Shown here one piece after another: positions 20,001 to 27,000 of a DNA stretch of 64,000 nt. The translations under genes and the position numbers were made by a program. Positions within the stretch are counted from its first letter, which is position 1. Every line of letters starts with the position of its first letter. The DNA comes from Bacteroidales bacterium (GTDB lineage: Bacteria > Bacteroidota > Bacteroidia > Bacteroidales > JAFGXI01). Under the pieces are notes generated by a model. It had not been told where the DNA came from. It saw only the letters and a program-made list of their open reading frames with translations, and searched no databases. The DNA lies in the NCBI GenBank assembly GCA_016936665.1, contig JAFGXI010000015.1, forward strand, positions 32,876 through 96,875, given 5' to 3'.

Positions 20001-20077
20001 TAAACATTATTAAACATTTCCAAGTAAAAACCAGTTGCTATGACCTAAAAGATTGGAAAATAATTAATGAAAAATAG
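17060..20077 (+). CDS. YidC/Oxa1 domain fused to polytopic region and alkaline-phosphatase-superfamily domain
   Basis: 1005 residues in three parts. Residues 1-220 resemble the YidC/Oxa1 insertase core: NYGLAVIILSF, PILSLLIQIPFFIAAYQYL (19 residues), FLFIKDLSLPD and GLVLYWTMNNVFSFLR. Residues about 235-610 carry many membrane helices. Residues 620-1000 look like an alkaline-phosphatase/sulfatase-superfamily catalytic domain: FFVADMFDG with Asp628, a probable nucleophile Thr665 in SSITLASMPAILGG, His827 in ATHHPW and Asp879-His880 in ISDHG. This superfamily includes EptA and LtaS, which transfer phospho-head groups outside the inner membrane. The periplasmic domain could therefore add or remove phosphonate or phosphate groups. 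Codon bias is more AT-rich in the middle third. Function inferred. Confidence 0.78.
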   Translation: MNFFETIVSPFVWLIEVILHFAYEITGNYGLAVIILSFVISALTLPIFIFIEKSKKKDDSIKKKMQPLIDEIKRVYKGQERYYYIKTINRQHNYNSAKALIPILSLLIQIPFFIAAYQYLEHFEPLKGVSFLFIKDLSLPDGVFGSINILPILMTLVNILTAYFYTINGNKTELKQMLGIAGLFLVLLFNLPSGLVLYWTMNNVFSFLRLFVTNPDVFTHNSIIKLQYFYRGFLNSFKQNYILAFIISMGLILSIILHNINFDNSLLYKFINFVETAFIYLLVTLLSIFSFNNFLQILYNNEKNLIRFQITVIFISLYFLFAATFYFRGDNSLLYYSAIYFLTSLQILNLFYKFLKSKMIIKILVVSLIALQIILLSFFLLKLQLEFSILNIKVTITNVDCLSQFLLIGLLTNLLLIPLKITHTTIGNKEKSILKKSYILYSLIWLYILGFVFLWNPLTVFSTFPENYTFSGIDILLKNSFLFLISFCITIILYFFSPRKISKWLMNLSVTIALLSFLYNTILPIDLGTLQESRFLFQDRLSMPILYYFLEIFLIIIIWYFVKRFIVRIKTIWLTYSFLLLNIVLISNSLYYSNSSNCFIKKANLEKEIKNSITFSKTQPNVVFFVADMFDGPHLEEILKDEPQLNSIFSGFTYYNNAISVSSITLASMPAILGGLDYTIDKLNKDTVHDMTEKMTHISELFYKKVKNKGYNFISSDIAFSYIDKNKFDSYLPKWSDKWNKWNTQLKIGDIREDGYSLLWKNALFYSIPLFLKPFLYDSGNWLIEQKTFNENSNSAQRYNFLRLLPKISSNTSNKPNFIYIHSLATHHPWQLVDDNGILSSKVEPYENNKWFIKTIGRWINWMKENDVYDNTRIILISDHGIHWQHVDGKSKPNLPLKNQDLLLEQNDYYLFNAMYPLFFVKDFQENGNIKYNSTLISNVDATGFCFSTKCSNYLYKLPKDRKIEITTVPWVSNILSAKKLNIIKHFQVKTSCYDLKDWKIINEK

Positions 20078-20117
20078 ATTCATCATTTAAATTATTTAGA
20101 TATTTGTTAAAAAAATC

Positions 20118-20591
20118 ATGAAAACAATTACTCTTACAATTATTATCAGTTTTATAAGCTTTCTAATTTATAGCTGCAGCATTAATGTGGAAGACTCAAA
20201 AAATATTGAGCCAAAAGAAAGTGAAATTATCACAAAGTCCGAGCCCAAAAGAATAGGGAAATTAATTCTAGAAAGATCGGAATATCAAAAAGAAGTTGAT
20301 AGAGTCATTCAGGCTATGAAAAATAATGAAAACTGGAAAAATGAGCTTGAAAAAAAATCAATAGAAAGAAATATACAGCTTGATTCATTGATGTATTCTG
20401 ATGCGGTATGGATTTTAAGAAAAGATAGCATTTTCTATATTGAGGATGAAGTCAAACAAATTATTAAATTAATGAAATCAAATTCGGGTTGGAAAACAGA
20501 AATTACTAAAAAGGCTAAAGAACGAGGAAACTCAGTTGAACAACAAATGAGAAATGACGCTTTGTTCATGATTAGAAGCGATAATAAATAA
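20118..20591 (+). CDS. Small lipoprotein with two W-KA-DAxW repeats
   Basis: 157 residues. A lipoprotein signal with lipobox LIYSC (Cys20) is followed by a short linker and two copies of a helical repeat (about 59-100 and 110-151). Both show the spacing W-x3-[IL]-x2-K[AS]-x13-DA: copy one from Trp73 to Trp98, copy two from Trp125 to Phe150. The same repeat is found at the C-termini of the three AlgJ-like proteins and inside the GH16-like lipoprotein of this locus. I do not recognise the family. As almost all of the mature protein is repeat, a scaffold or docking role is plausible but unproven. Confidence 0.75.
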   Translation: MKTITLTIIISFISFLIYSCSINVEDSKNIEPKESEIITKSEPKRIGKLILERSEYQKEVDRVIQAMKNNENWKNELEKKSIERNIQLDSLMYSDAVWILRKDSIFYIEDEVKQIIKLMKSNSGWKTEITKKAKERGNSVEQQMRNDALFMIRSDNK

Positions 20592-20613
20592 TGTTTTGGA
20601 ATAATATTTCTCA

Positions 20614-22197
20614 ATGAAATACAGTTATTTTACATACATTATTATCATATTTGCTTTTGTGATTGTCTTTTTTCAAGGATTAACTCGTTTGATAAATGAG
20701 AACCCTCTCGGTGGTTCATTTCAAACTGCTGACAAACCAGTTATTTCAGTTTCTGGAATATTAAGTACCGACTATCAATCTTCTATTGAAGAGTATTTAA
20801 AAGGTCATTTTGGATTTCACAACACTTTTATTCGCATAAATAACCAAATAGATTATTCTCTTTATCAAATTTCGAATGCCAACAAAGTAGTTATAGGGAA
20901 GAACGATATCTTGTTCGAAGATTATTACATTTCAAGTTTTCTTGGTAAAGACTTTGTCGGTAAAGAAGCAATTAAAAACAATATTTCAAATTTTGCACGA
21001 CTTAAGCAACTTTTTAAGAAAAAAGGAATAGATCTATTTTTAGTAATAGCACCGGGAAAAGCATCGTACTTTCCCAATCAATTCCCTAGTCAATTCGACT
21101 CAGAAACCAAATCGGAAGTTACGAATTACACACAAACTGTATCGGAGTTAAAAAATGAAAACATATTATATCTCGATTTAAAGCAGTTTTTCTTGACGTC
21201 AAAAGACAACTCAATAGCGCCATTGTTTCCTAAGCAAGGTGTACACTGGAGTTCTTATGGCAGTATTTTAGCCGCCGATACTATATTAAAATTCGTAGAA
21301 AAAGAAACCAATCAGCCCATCAACACAATATCTATTAAAGAAGGATTTTGGTCAAATGATTATACCGGAACTGATTATGACATAGGTGAAAGTTTGAATT
21401 TATTATGGAAAAACAATAATGAACAGTTGTATTACCCAAATGTTTCTTTTAAAACTCTAAATACAAAGAAAAAAGCGATTATTATTGGAGACAGTTTTGT
21501 GAACAGTTTTTTTAAAACGTATCCGGTTTTTCAAAATGCATTTGATAGCACAAGTACTTTTTGGTATTACAATCAACAAATTTTATACCCGACAGAGCAA
21601 TCTTTAGAAACACTCAACAAAGTTGATGAGATTCTAAAATCCCAAATCATACTCATCATCTTTAACGAACAGAACATAGGCAATTTCGATTATGGTTTCA
21701 CAAAAGATGCTCTCCGACTATTGAGTAACGAGAATGAAATGATTAAATATCTCGTTCAATTTCAAGTTAAAAAAATTCACAAAGAGCAAACCTGGTTAGA
21801 GTCTATTAAAAAGAAAGCTACCGAACAAAATATCAATTTAGATGAAGCAATTACGAAAGATGCCAAATGGGTAGTAAAAGAATATTTAAAGCCCATTTAT
21901 AAAGATTCGTTGAATTATAATAAAGATTTAATAAAATATCTTAATAATCAAGCTCAGCAAAAAAACACTAACATAGATACTGAAATCGATGAATACCTCA
22001 ACAATTTATTAATAGAAAAGTTGAATTCTGTAGATACTCAAATTTCTAACGAAGAGCAAATCGCCGAAATTATTAATCAAATAAAAGCAGATCCGAGTTG
22101 GCTAAATTCAATAACTGAAAAAGCTAAAAAAAATAATAAATCGACAGAACAGCAAATAAAAGAAGATGCGCTCTGGATAATCAATCAAAGAAAATAA
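20614..22197 (+). CDS. AlgJ/AlgX-like SGNH O-acetylation protein with C-terminal repeats (paralogue 1)
   Basis: 527 residues. One N-terminal membrane anchor (about 5-22) precedes an AlgJ/AlgX-type SGNH-hydrolase-like domain: FLVIAPGKASYFPNQFP (142-158), His211-Trp212 in GVHWSSYG and Ser294 in IIGDSF. Such periplasmic proteins pass acetyl groups from an MBOAT protein to polysaccharide. The C-terminal 150 residues contain two rigid repeats (Trp394-Trp419 and Trp496-Trp521) with a degenerate copy between them. All three catalytic elements are intact, so this is the best candidate for the active acetyltransferase. Substrate inferred. Confidence 0.82.
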   Translation: MKYSYFTYIIIIFAFVIVFFQGLTRLINENPLGGSFQTADKPVISVSGILSTDYQSSIEEYLKGHFGFHNTFIRINNQIDYSLYQISNANKVVIGKNDILFEDYYISSFLGKDFVGKEAIKNNISNFARLKQLFKKKGIDLFLVIAPGKASYFPNQFPSQFDSETKSEVTNYTQTVSELKNENILYLDLKQFFLTSKDNSIAPLFPKQGVHWSSYGSILAADTILKFVEKETNQPINTISIKEGFWSNDYTGTDYDIGESLNLLWKNNNEQLYYPNVSFKTLNTKKKAIIIGDSFVNSFFKTYPVFQNAFDSTSTFWYYNQQILYPTEQSLETLNKVDEILKSQIILIIFNEQNIGNFDYGFTKDALRLLSNENEMIKYLVQFQVKKIHKEQTWLESIKKKATEQNINLDEAITKDAKWVVKEYLKPIYKDSLNYNKDLIKYLNNQAQQKNTNIDTEIDEYLNNLLIEKLNSVDTQISNEEQIAEIINQIKADPSWLNSITEKAKKNNKSTEQQIKEDALWIINQRK

Positions 22198-22201
22198 AAT
22201 C

Positions 22202-24136
22202 ATGATTAAATCATTGTTTTGGATTAGTTTCTCAATAATTATTCTTAATGCTTGTAACAATAGTAATATTGAAAAAAAAGAGCGAATAGATGCAATTTAC
22301 ACAGGTGCTAAAGAAGTTTTACTGAACTATAATAATTCTTTAGCCAATGGATTTCAAATTCCTTCTAAAGATTCTGAGTTTCTTCAAGTCAAAATCAATA
22401 CTCAAAAATATAAAGGCAAATACTACAAAATATACTACCAGAACGAATCTTATAAATTCGAAGAAAGTGACCCATTATGCATCGAAAATTTTTATGGTAG
22501 TTGGGTAGACTCCAATAATACATTTAAAAAAATTACTAGCGATACCACAATTGCAGAATTTAGAATTGTTGGAAACCCGAGAAATGAAATGCGTTTCTTT
22601 AGCGAAAAAAATATTAGCACGAACACCTTAAACCAAGAAGAGTTAATTAATAACTATAAAACTCAAATCGAAAACAACCCATCTTGGAAGCAAACAATCG
22701 TTGATAAAGCCAAACAGAATGGCAAAGATTACGAAACTCAATTATCTTCTGATATTAATTGGCTTATCTCTCAAAATAAAGAAGTAAAAACAGTACATAA
22801 CGACCGATGGAAACGAAACCCAAGAACCGGTTTTTATTCCTATCTAATTGTGATTCTAGATTCTTCAGAAATTTCAAATTTACCAATTGGAATTGTAAAT
22901 ATCTCTTCCGAAACATTTACCAACCCATACCAATATTTTTTAATTGAAAATTCTGACAATCCTAAATACATAACACAAAAGGTTGATAGTTTTATTAAGG
23001 TTAAAGCCTCTCCTCCGCTCGATAAAGGAATATATGTTGCAGACCATATAAAATATAGTTCTTCGGACTACTTCAATAAATATGTTAACAATTCTGATAG
23101 TTTAAAATCTAACGCAACGTTTCTATATCATCAACAAGACCCCGGCGCATACACTCAGCCTTTAAAAAACATACCCATTTCGGAAAATTTACTGAGTCCT
23201 GAGTTTACAGAAGCAAAATACCTCGAATACATCAAACAGTACGACAACAATAAAATCGATGCCCATTTTTCTAACTCAGAAGCTCCCGGGAAAACATTTG
23301 GTTACGACGAACAAAAGAAAGGTATTTGGTTTATTAATCCAGGAAGTAAAGACAGTCTTAAAAAAGAGAATATTGGGATTAAAACACGCGATGGTTTTAC
23401 GTACGGAAAATACACATTTAAAATAAAAATGGCACAACAGCTCAATAGCTCGAATCTTTGGACGGGCTTAACCAATGCTGTATGGATGGTTACTCAATCG
23501 ATGGAAAGCTGGAATGGCAGACGAACATGCCAAAAAGATGGTTACATGCCGTTCTATGGAGCAGCCGAAGGCGATGCAAGAGTTCCTGTAATTTCTTATT
23601 CAGAAATGGACTTTGAGATGGTTAAAGCTCCAGAACCGTGGCCCGAAAGCTATTATAAAAACAACATCGACTGGAAAGAAGAAGATGTTTTGGCTAATAA
23701 AAATAAGGTAATGGTGACCTGTACCAATTTCGATATGGCATGTAAAGAACCAAAAGAGTTTAAAGTAGGTGCCGTCGAAAATAAATATCAAGATCATTCT
23801 TTTGTAACTTTCCGTTGGAATGAATACCACAATGCACTTCATTTAAAAACAGCTCAAGTGGAAGACGAGTTATTTGCCGGAGAGTATTATTATTTTCAAT
23901 TGGAATGGAAACCTAAAGAAATTATTTGGAGAATCGGCCCCTCAAAAGATAAACTCAGAGTCGTTGGTTACATGAACGATAATTTAACTAATATTGCAAA
24001 CAACCAAATGGTTTGCGTGATAACTCAAGAATATCATTATTCAAGTTGGTGGCCAAATTCGCCATTTTTGCAAGAAAACATCCCATTTCCTGCTGAAGAT
24101 TTGTATGGGATTTTATACAGTATAGAAATTGAATAA
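22202..24136 (+). CDS. GH16-like lipoprotein with internal repeat
   Basis: 644 residues with a lipobox LNAC (Cys18). Residues 144-190 carry one copy of the locus repeat (Trp162 to Trp187). The second half looks like a concanavalin-fold GH16 domain: TRDGFTYGKYTFKIKMAQ, a tryptophan-rich cleft (NLWTGLTNAVWMV), and EMDFE with Glu468, Asp470 and Glu472 in the ExDxE arrangement of GH16 nucleophile and acid/base. The family hydrolyses or transglycosylates beta-glucans and galactans. In a synthesis locus it may trim or attach the polymer, as AlgL does for alginate. It is also possible that it only binds glycan. No close known member comes to mind. Confidence 0.68.
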   Translation: MIKSLFWISFSIIILNACNNSNIEKKERIDAIYTGAKEVLLNYNNSLANGFQIPSKDSEFLQVKINTQKYKGKYYKIYYQNESYKFEESDPLCIENFYGSWVDSNNTFKKITSDTTIAEFRIVGNPRNEMRFFSEKNISTNTLNQEELINNYKTQIENNPSWKQTIVDKAKQNGKDYETQLSSDINWLISQNKEVKTVHNDRWKRNPRTGFYSYLIVILDSSEISNLPIGIVNISSETFTNPYQYFLIENSDNPKYITQKVDSFIKVKASPPLDKGIYVADHIKYSSSDYFNKYVNNSDSLKSNATFLYHQQDPGAYTQPLKNIPISENLLSPEFTEAKYLEYIKQYDNNKIDAHFSNSEAPGKTFGYDEQKKGIWFINPGSKDSLKKENIGIKTRDGFTYGKYTFKIKMAQQLNSSNLWTGLTNAVWMVTQSMESWNGRRTCQKDGYMPFYGAAEGDARVPVISYSEMDFEMVKAPEPWPESYYKNNIDWKEEDVLANKNKVMVTCTNFDMACKEPKEFKVGAVENKYQDHSFVTFRWNEYHNALHLKTAQVEDELFAGEYYYFQLEWKPKEIIWRIGPSKDKLRVVGYMNDNLTNIANNQMVCVITQEYHYSSWWPNSPFLQENIPFPAEDLYGILYSIEIE

Positions 24137-24148
24137 AAAAACACTGCT

Positions 24149-25570
24149 ATGATATTTTCAAGTATATTATTTCTGTTTTACTTTTTACCGGCATTTTTGA
24201 TTATTTATCATTTGATGCCTCATAAGTATAAAAACTATTGGGCTTTAGCGGCCAGCATTTTCTTTTATGCATGGGGCGCTCCAAAATTTGTTTTTGTTGT
24301 TGCAGGTGTAATTATTGCAGACTTCTTTATCGTCAATAAAATATACTCCTCAGAAAATCAAAAACTTAGAAAACAACTGCTAGCGCTTTCTGTATTTATT
24401 AAACTAGGATTATTGGCTTATTTTAAGTATGCTAATTTCTTTGTAGAAAATATCGATTGGTTATTATTGAAGTTCGGTTTTTCTGAAATGAGCTGGACTA
24501 AAGTAGCACTTCCTATTGGTATTTCTTTTTTCACCTTTCAAGCCCTCACCTACTCTGTCGATGTTTACAGAAAAGTTCATGCACCTTTAAAATCAGTCGC
24601 CGATTACTTGCTATACATCTTATTATTTCCTCAGTTAATAGCTGGGCCAATTGTTCGCTTTAACGAAATTGCTGATCAATTGGAAGACCGAAAGCATTTA
24701 GAAACATACGAAAATAAAGTATTAGGATTTTTTCGTTTTGTTATCGGATTGGCTAAGAAAGTTTTAATTGCCAATGTATTAGCCGTAGAAGCCGATCATG
24801 CTTTTGCTCTTCAAGCCACCGAATTGAGTAGCAACGTGGCATGGATAGGTATTTTAGCCTATACTTTTCAAATTTATTTCGACTTTTCCGGGTATTCCGA
24901 TATGGCTATTGGATTAGGCCGGATGATGGGATTTAAATTTCCGGAAAATTTCGACAATCCATACATTTCGCAAAATATCACCGAGTTTTGGCGCCGATGG
25001 CATATGACTTTAGGCCGATTCATGAAAGACTACTTATACATCCCTTTAGGAGGAAATAAAGTGGGAATTAAACGAATGTATTTCAATTTAGCATTTGTTT
25101 TTGTTGTTTCGGGTTTTTGGCATGGTGCAGCTTGGAACTTCATTATTTGGGGTGCTTTTCATGGTGCTTTTTTAATTATGGATCGGCTCTTTCTTTTAAA
25201 CTTTTATAAGGCAATAGGTAAATACCCAAGTATACTTATCACCTTCTTTATTACAATAATTGGTTGGGTTATTTTTAGAGCCACTTCATTCGAACAAATT
25301 AAATATTACATCAAAGCCTTATTTAGTTTCAATAATACTGAATATTATCTCAATAAAGAATTTTACACCATTGGAGTTTTCGCCATATTCTTTGCATTTC
25401 TTACAGCAACAAATTTTGGAAAAAAAGTGCAAGATTTTTTCTTTTTCAGAGGGACATACAGCAGTGCTCAATTAATGATTTATTTTATTGTAGTGGTTTT
25501 ACTCTTCACATTATCAGTTTCTAGCTTAGCAGCTTCCGGGTTTAATCCATTTATCTACTTCAGATTTTAA
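24149..25570 (+). CDS. MBOAT-family O-acyltransferase (AlgI/DltB-like)
   Basis: 473 residues and about eleven membrane helices. The AlgI/DltB family motifs are present: QALTYSVDVYR, PQLIAGPIVRF, FWRRWHMTLGRF (280-291, His285) and the catalytic His325 in SGFWHGAAWNF. Such proteins move acetyl groups from cytoplasmic donors across the membrane and hand them to periplasmic AlgJ/AlgX-type proteins. Three possible partners surround it (20614, 25573 and 26997). It starts 12 bases after the GH16-like gene and ends 2 bases before the next one. Confidence 0.95.
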   Translation: MIFSSILFLFYFLPAFLIIYHLMPHKYKNYWALAASIFFYAWGAPKFVFVVAGVIIADFFIVNKIYSSENQKLRKQLLALSVFIKLGLLAYFKYANFFVENIDWLLLKFGFSEMSWTKVALPIGISFFTFQALTYSVDVYRKVHAPLKSVADYLLYILLFPQLIAGPIVRFNEIADQLEDRKHLETYENKVLGFFRFVIGLAKKVLIANVLAVEADHAFALQATELSSNVAWIGILAYTFQIYFDFSGYSDMAIGLGRMMGFKFPENFDNPYISQNITEFWRRWHMTLGRFMKDYLYIPLGGNKVGIKRMYFNLAFVFVVSGFWHGAAWNFIIWGAFHGAFLIMDRLFLLNFYKAIGKYPSILITFFITIIGWVIFRATSFEQIKYYIKALFSFNNTEYYLNKEFYTIGVFAIFFAFLTATNFGKKVQDFFFFRGTYSSAQLMIYFIVVVLLFTLSVSSLAASGFNPFIYFRF

Positions 25571-25572
25571 TA

Positions 25573-27000
25573 ATGACAAGAATTATTTACTTCATTATTG
25601 TGATTTCGATTTCGCTACCTTTTGTATTTCAAATAACAGAAGGTAGAATTGCGAAACCCCTGAAGGGTTATTTTCAAACAACTCAAAAACCAACTTTTAG
25701 CTTAAACGATTGGTTAAATGGCAATTGGCAAGAACAAACTGATAATTTCACTAAAGATCACTTTGGTACCAGAGAATTTTTTATAAGAATAAACAATCAA
25801 AAGAATTACGCCTTATATAATATCGTTAATACGCAAAGTGTTATCGTAGGGAATAACAATTGTATTTATGAAGAAAATTATATTAAAGCCTACTATGGTA
25901 AAGACTTTATAGGGAATGAAAAAATTAAAAGTATCTCAACTCAAATTAAAAGTATCGACGATTTCCTTAAGAAAAACAATACCCATTTGTGTATTATTTT
26001 AGCTCCAGGTAAAGGCTCATATTATCCGGAATTTATACCTCTAAATTACCAAACTGGAATAGACAGTACAAACTACGAAATTTTTAAAAAGAATTTCGAT
26101 GATATGAACATTCCTTACATAGACTTTAAAGCTTATTTTTTAGCAAACAAGTTGCATTCTAAATATCCTCTTTACTCGCTTTCAGGGGTACACTGGAGCG
26201 ATTATGGAGCATCGCTTGTTGCCGATTCACTTGTAAAGTATGTGCAATCTTTTTACACAGAAGAATTACCAAATTTTTCATACGAAATTGTTGATGTAAC
26301 TACACATTTAAGCGAAACAGATATGGATGCAGAAGCAAGTTTGAATCTGTTATTCAGTATCAACCAACAAGAAATGGCATATACAAAGAATTCCTTTTCT
26401 ACTGAAGGAAAACGAAAATTAAAATCAATTGTCATCGCAGATAGTTATTATTGGCAGCTTTTTAATTTTGGCTTTTCCAGTCAATTTTTCGACAATGGTA
26501 AATTTTGGTATTACTACCAACAAGTATTCCCCGATAATTTCGAAAAAGAAACTTTAGTTCAGGATGTCGATGCTATTAACGAATTAAAAAACAACGATTT
26601 TGTCTTTATAATTTCTACCGACGCCAATTTATTTAAATTTCCGTTTGGCTTCGAAAATTTGATTAGCAATTCGGACCAAGACCGTGATATTAACGAAGAA
26701 ACTATCAACGGCATGATCGAATACATTAAATCAGATTCTACATGGTATGCCTCGATTTGTAAAAAAGCAGAAAACAATAACGTTCCTGTAGATTCTATGT
26801 TACGTATCGATGCAATCTGGAAACTAGAACAAGACCAAAACACCACAAAAAATCAAAATGAATTACAAACAATCATAGAAAATATTAAACAAGACACTAC
26901 TTGGTATAATAACATAAAACAGAAAGCAATAAAAAATAATATCTCAGTAGACAAACAATTAGAATTAGATGCTCACTGGCTACTTGATTCCAAAAAATGA
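25573..27000 (+). CDS. AlgJ/AlgX-like SGNH protein with C-terminal repeats (paralogue 2)
   Basis: 475 residues with the same plan as the gene at 20614: membrane anchor (4-20), ILAPGKGSYYPEF (142-154), His207-Trp208 in GVHWSDYG, and Ser291 in VIADSYYW, where the usual Gly before Asp is Ala. Two repeat copies close the protein (Trp391-Trp416 and Trp444-Trp469), both with unbroken spacing. It starts 2 bases after the MBOAT gene and its stop overlaps the next start (ATGA). Probably an O-acetylation partner; whether the Gly-to-Ala change matters cannot be told from sequence. Confidence 0.82.
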   Translation: MTRIIYFIIVISISLPFVFQITEGRIAKPLKGYFQTTQKPTFSLNDWLNGNWQEQTDNFTKDHFGTREFFIRINNQKNYALYNIVNTQSVIVGNNNCIYEENYIKAYYGKDFIGNEKIKSISTQIKSIDDFLKKNNTHLCIILAPGKGSYYPEFIPLNYQTGIDSTNYEIFKKNFDDMNIPYIDFKAYFLANKLHSKYPLYSLSGVHWSDYGASLVADSLVKYVQSFYTEELPNFSYEIVDVTTHLSETDMDAEASLNLLFSINQQEMAYTKNSFSTEGKRKLKSIVIADSYYWQLFNFGFSSQFFDNGKFWYYYQQVFPDNFEKETLVQDVDAINELKNNDFVFIISTDANLFKFPFGFENLISNSDQDRDINEETINGMIEYIKSDSTWYASICKKAENNNVPVDSMLRIDAIWKLEQDQNTTKNQNELQTIIENIKQDTTWYNNIKQKAIKNNISVDKQLELDAHWLLDSKK

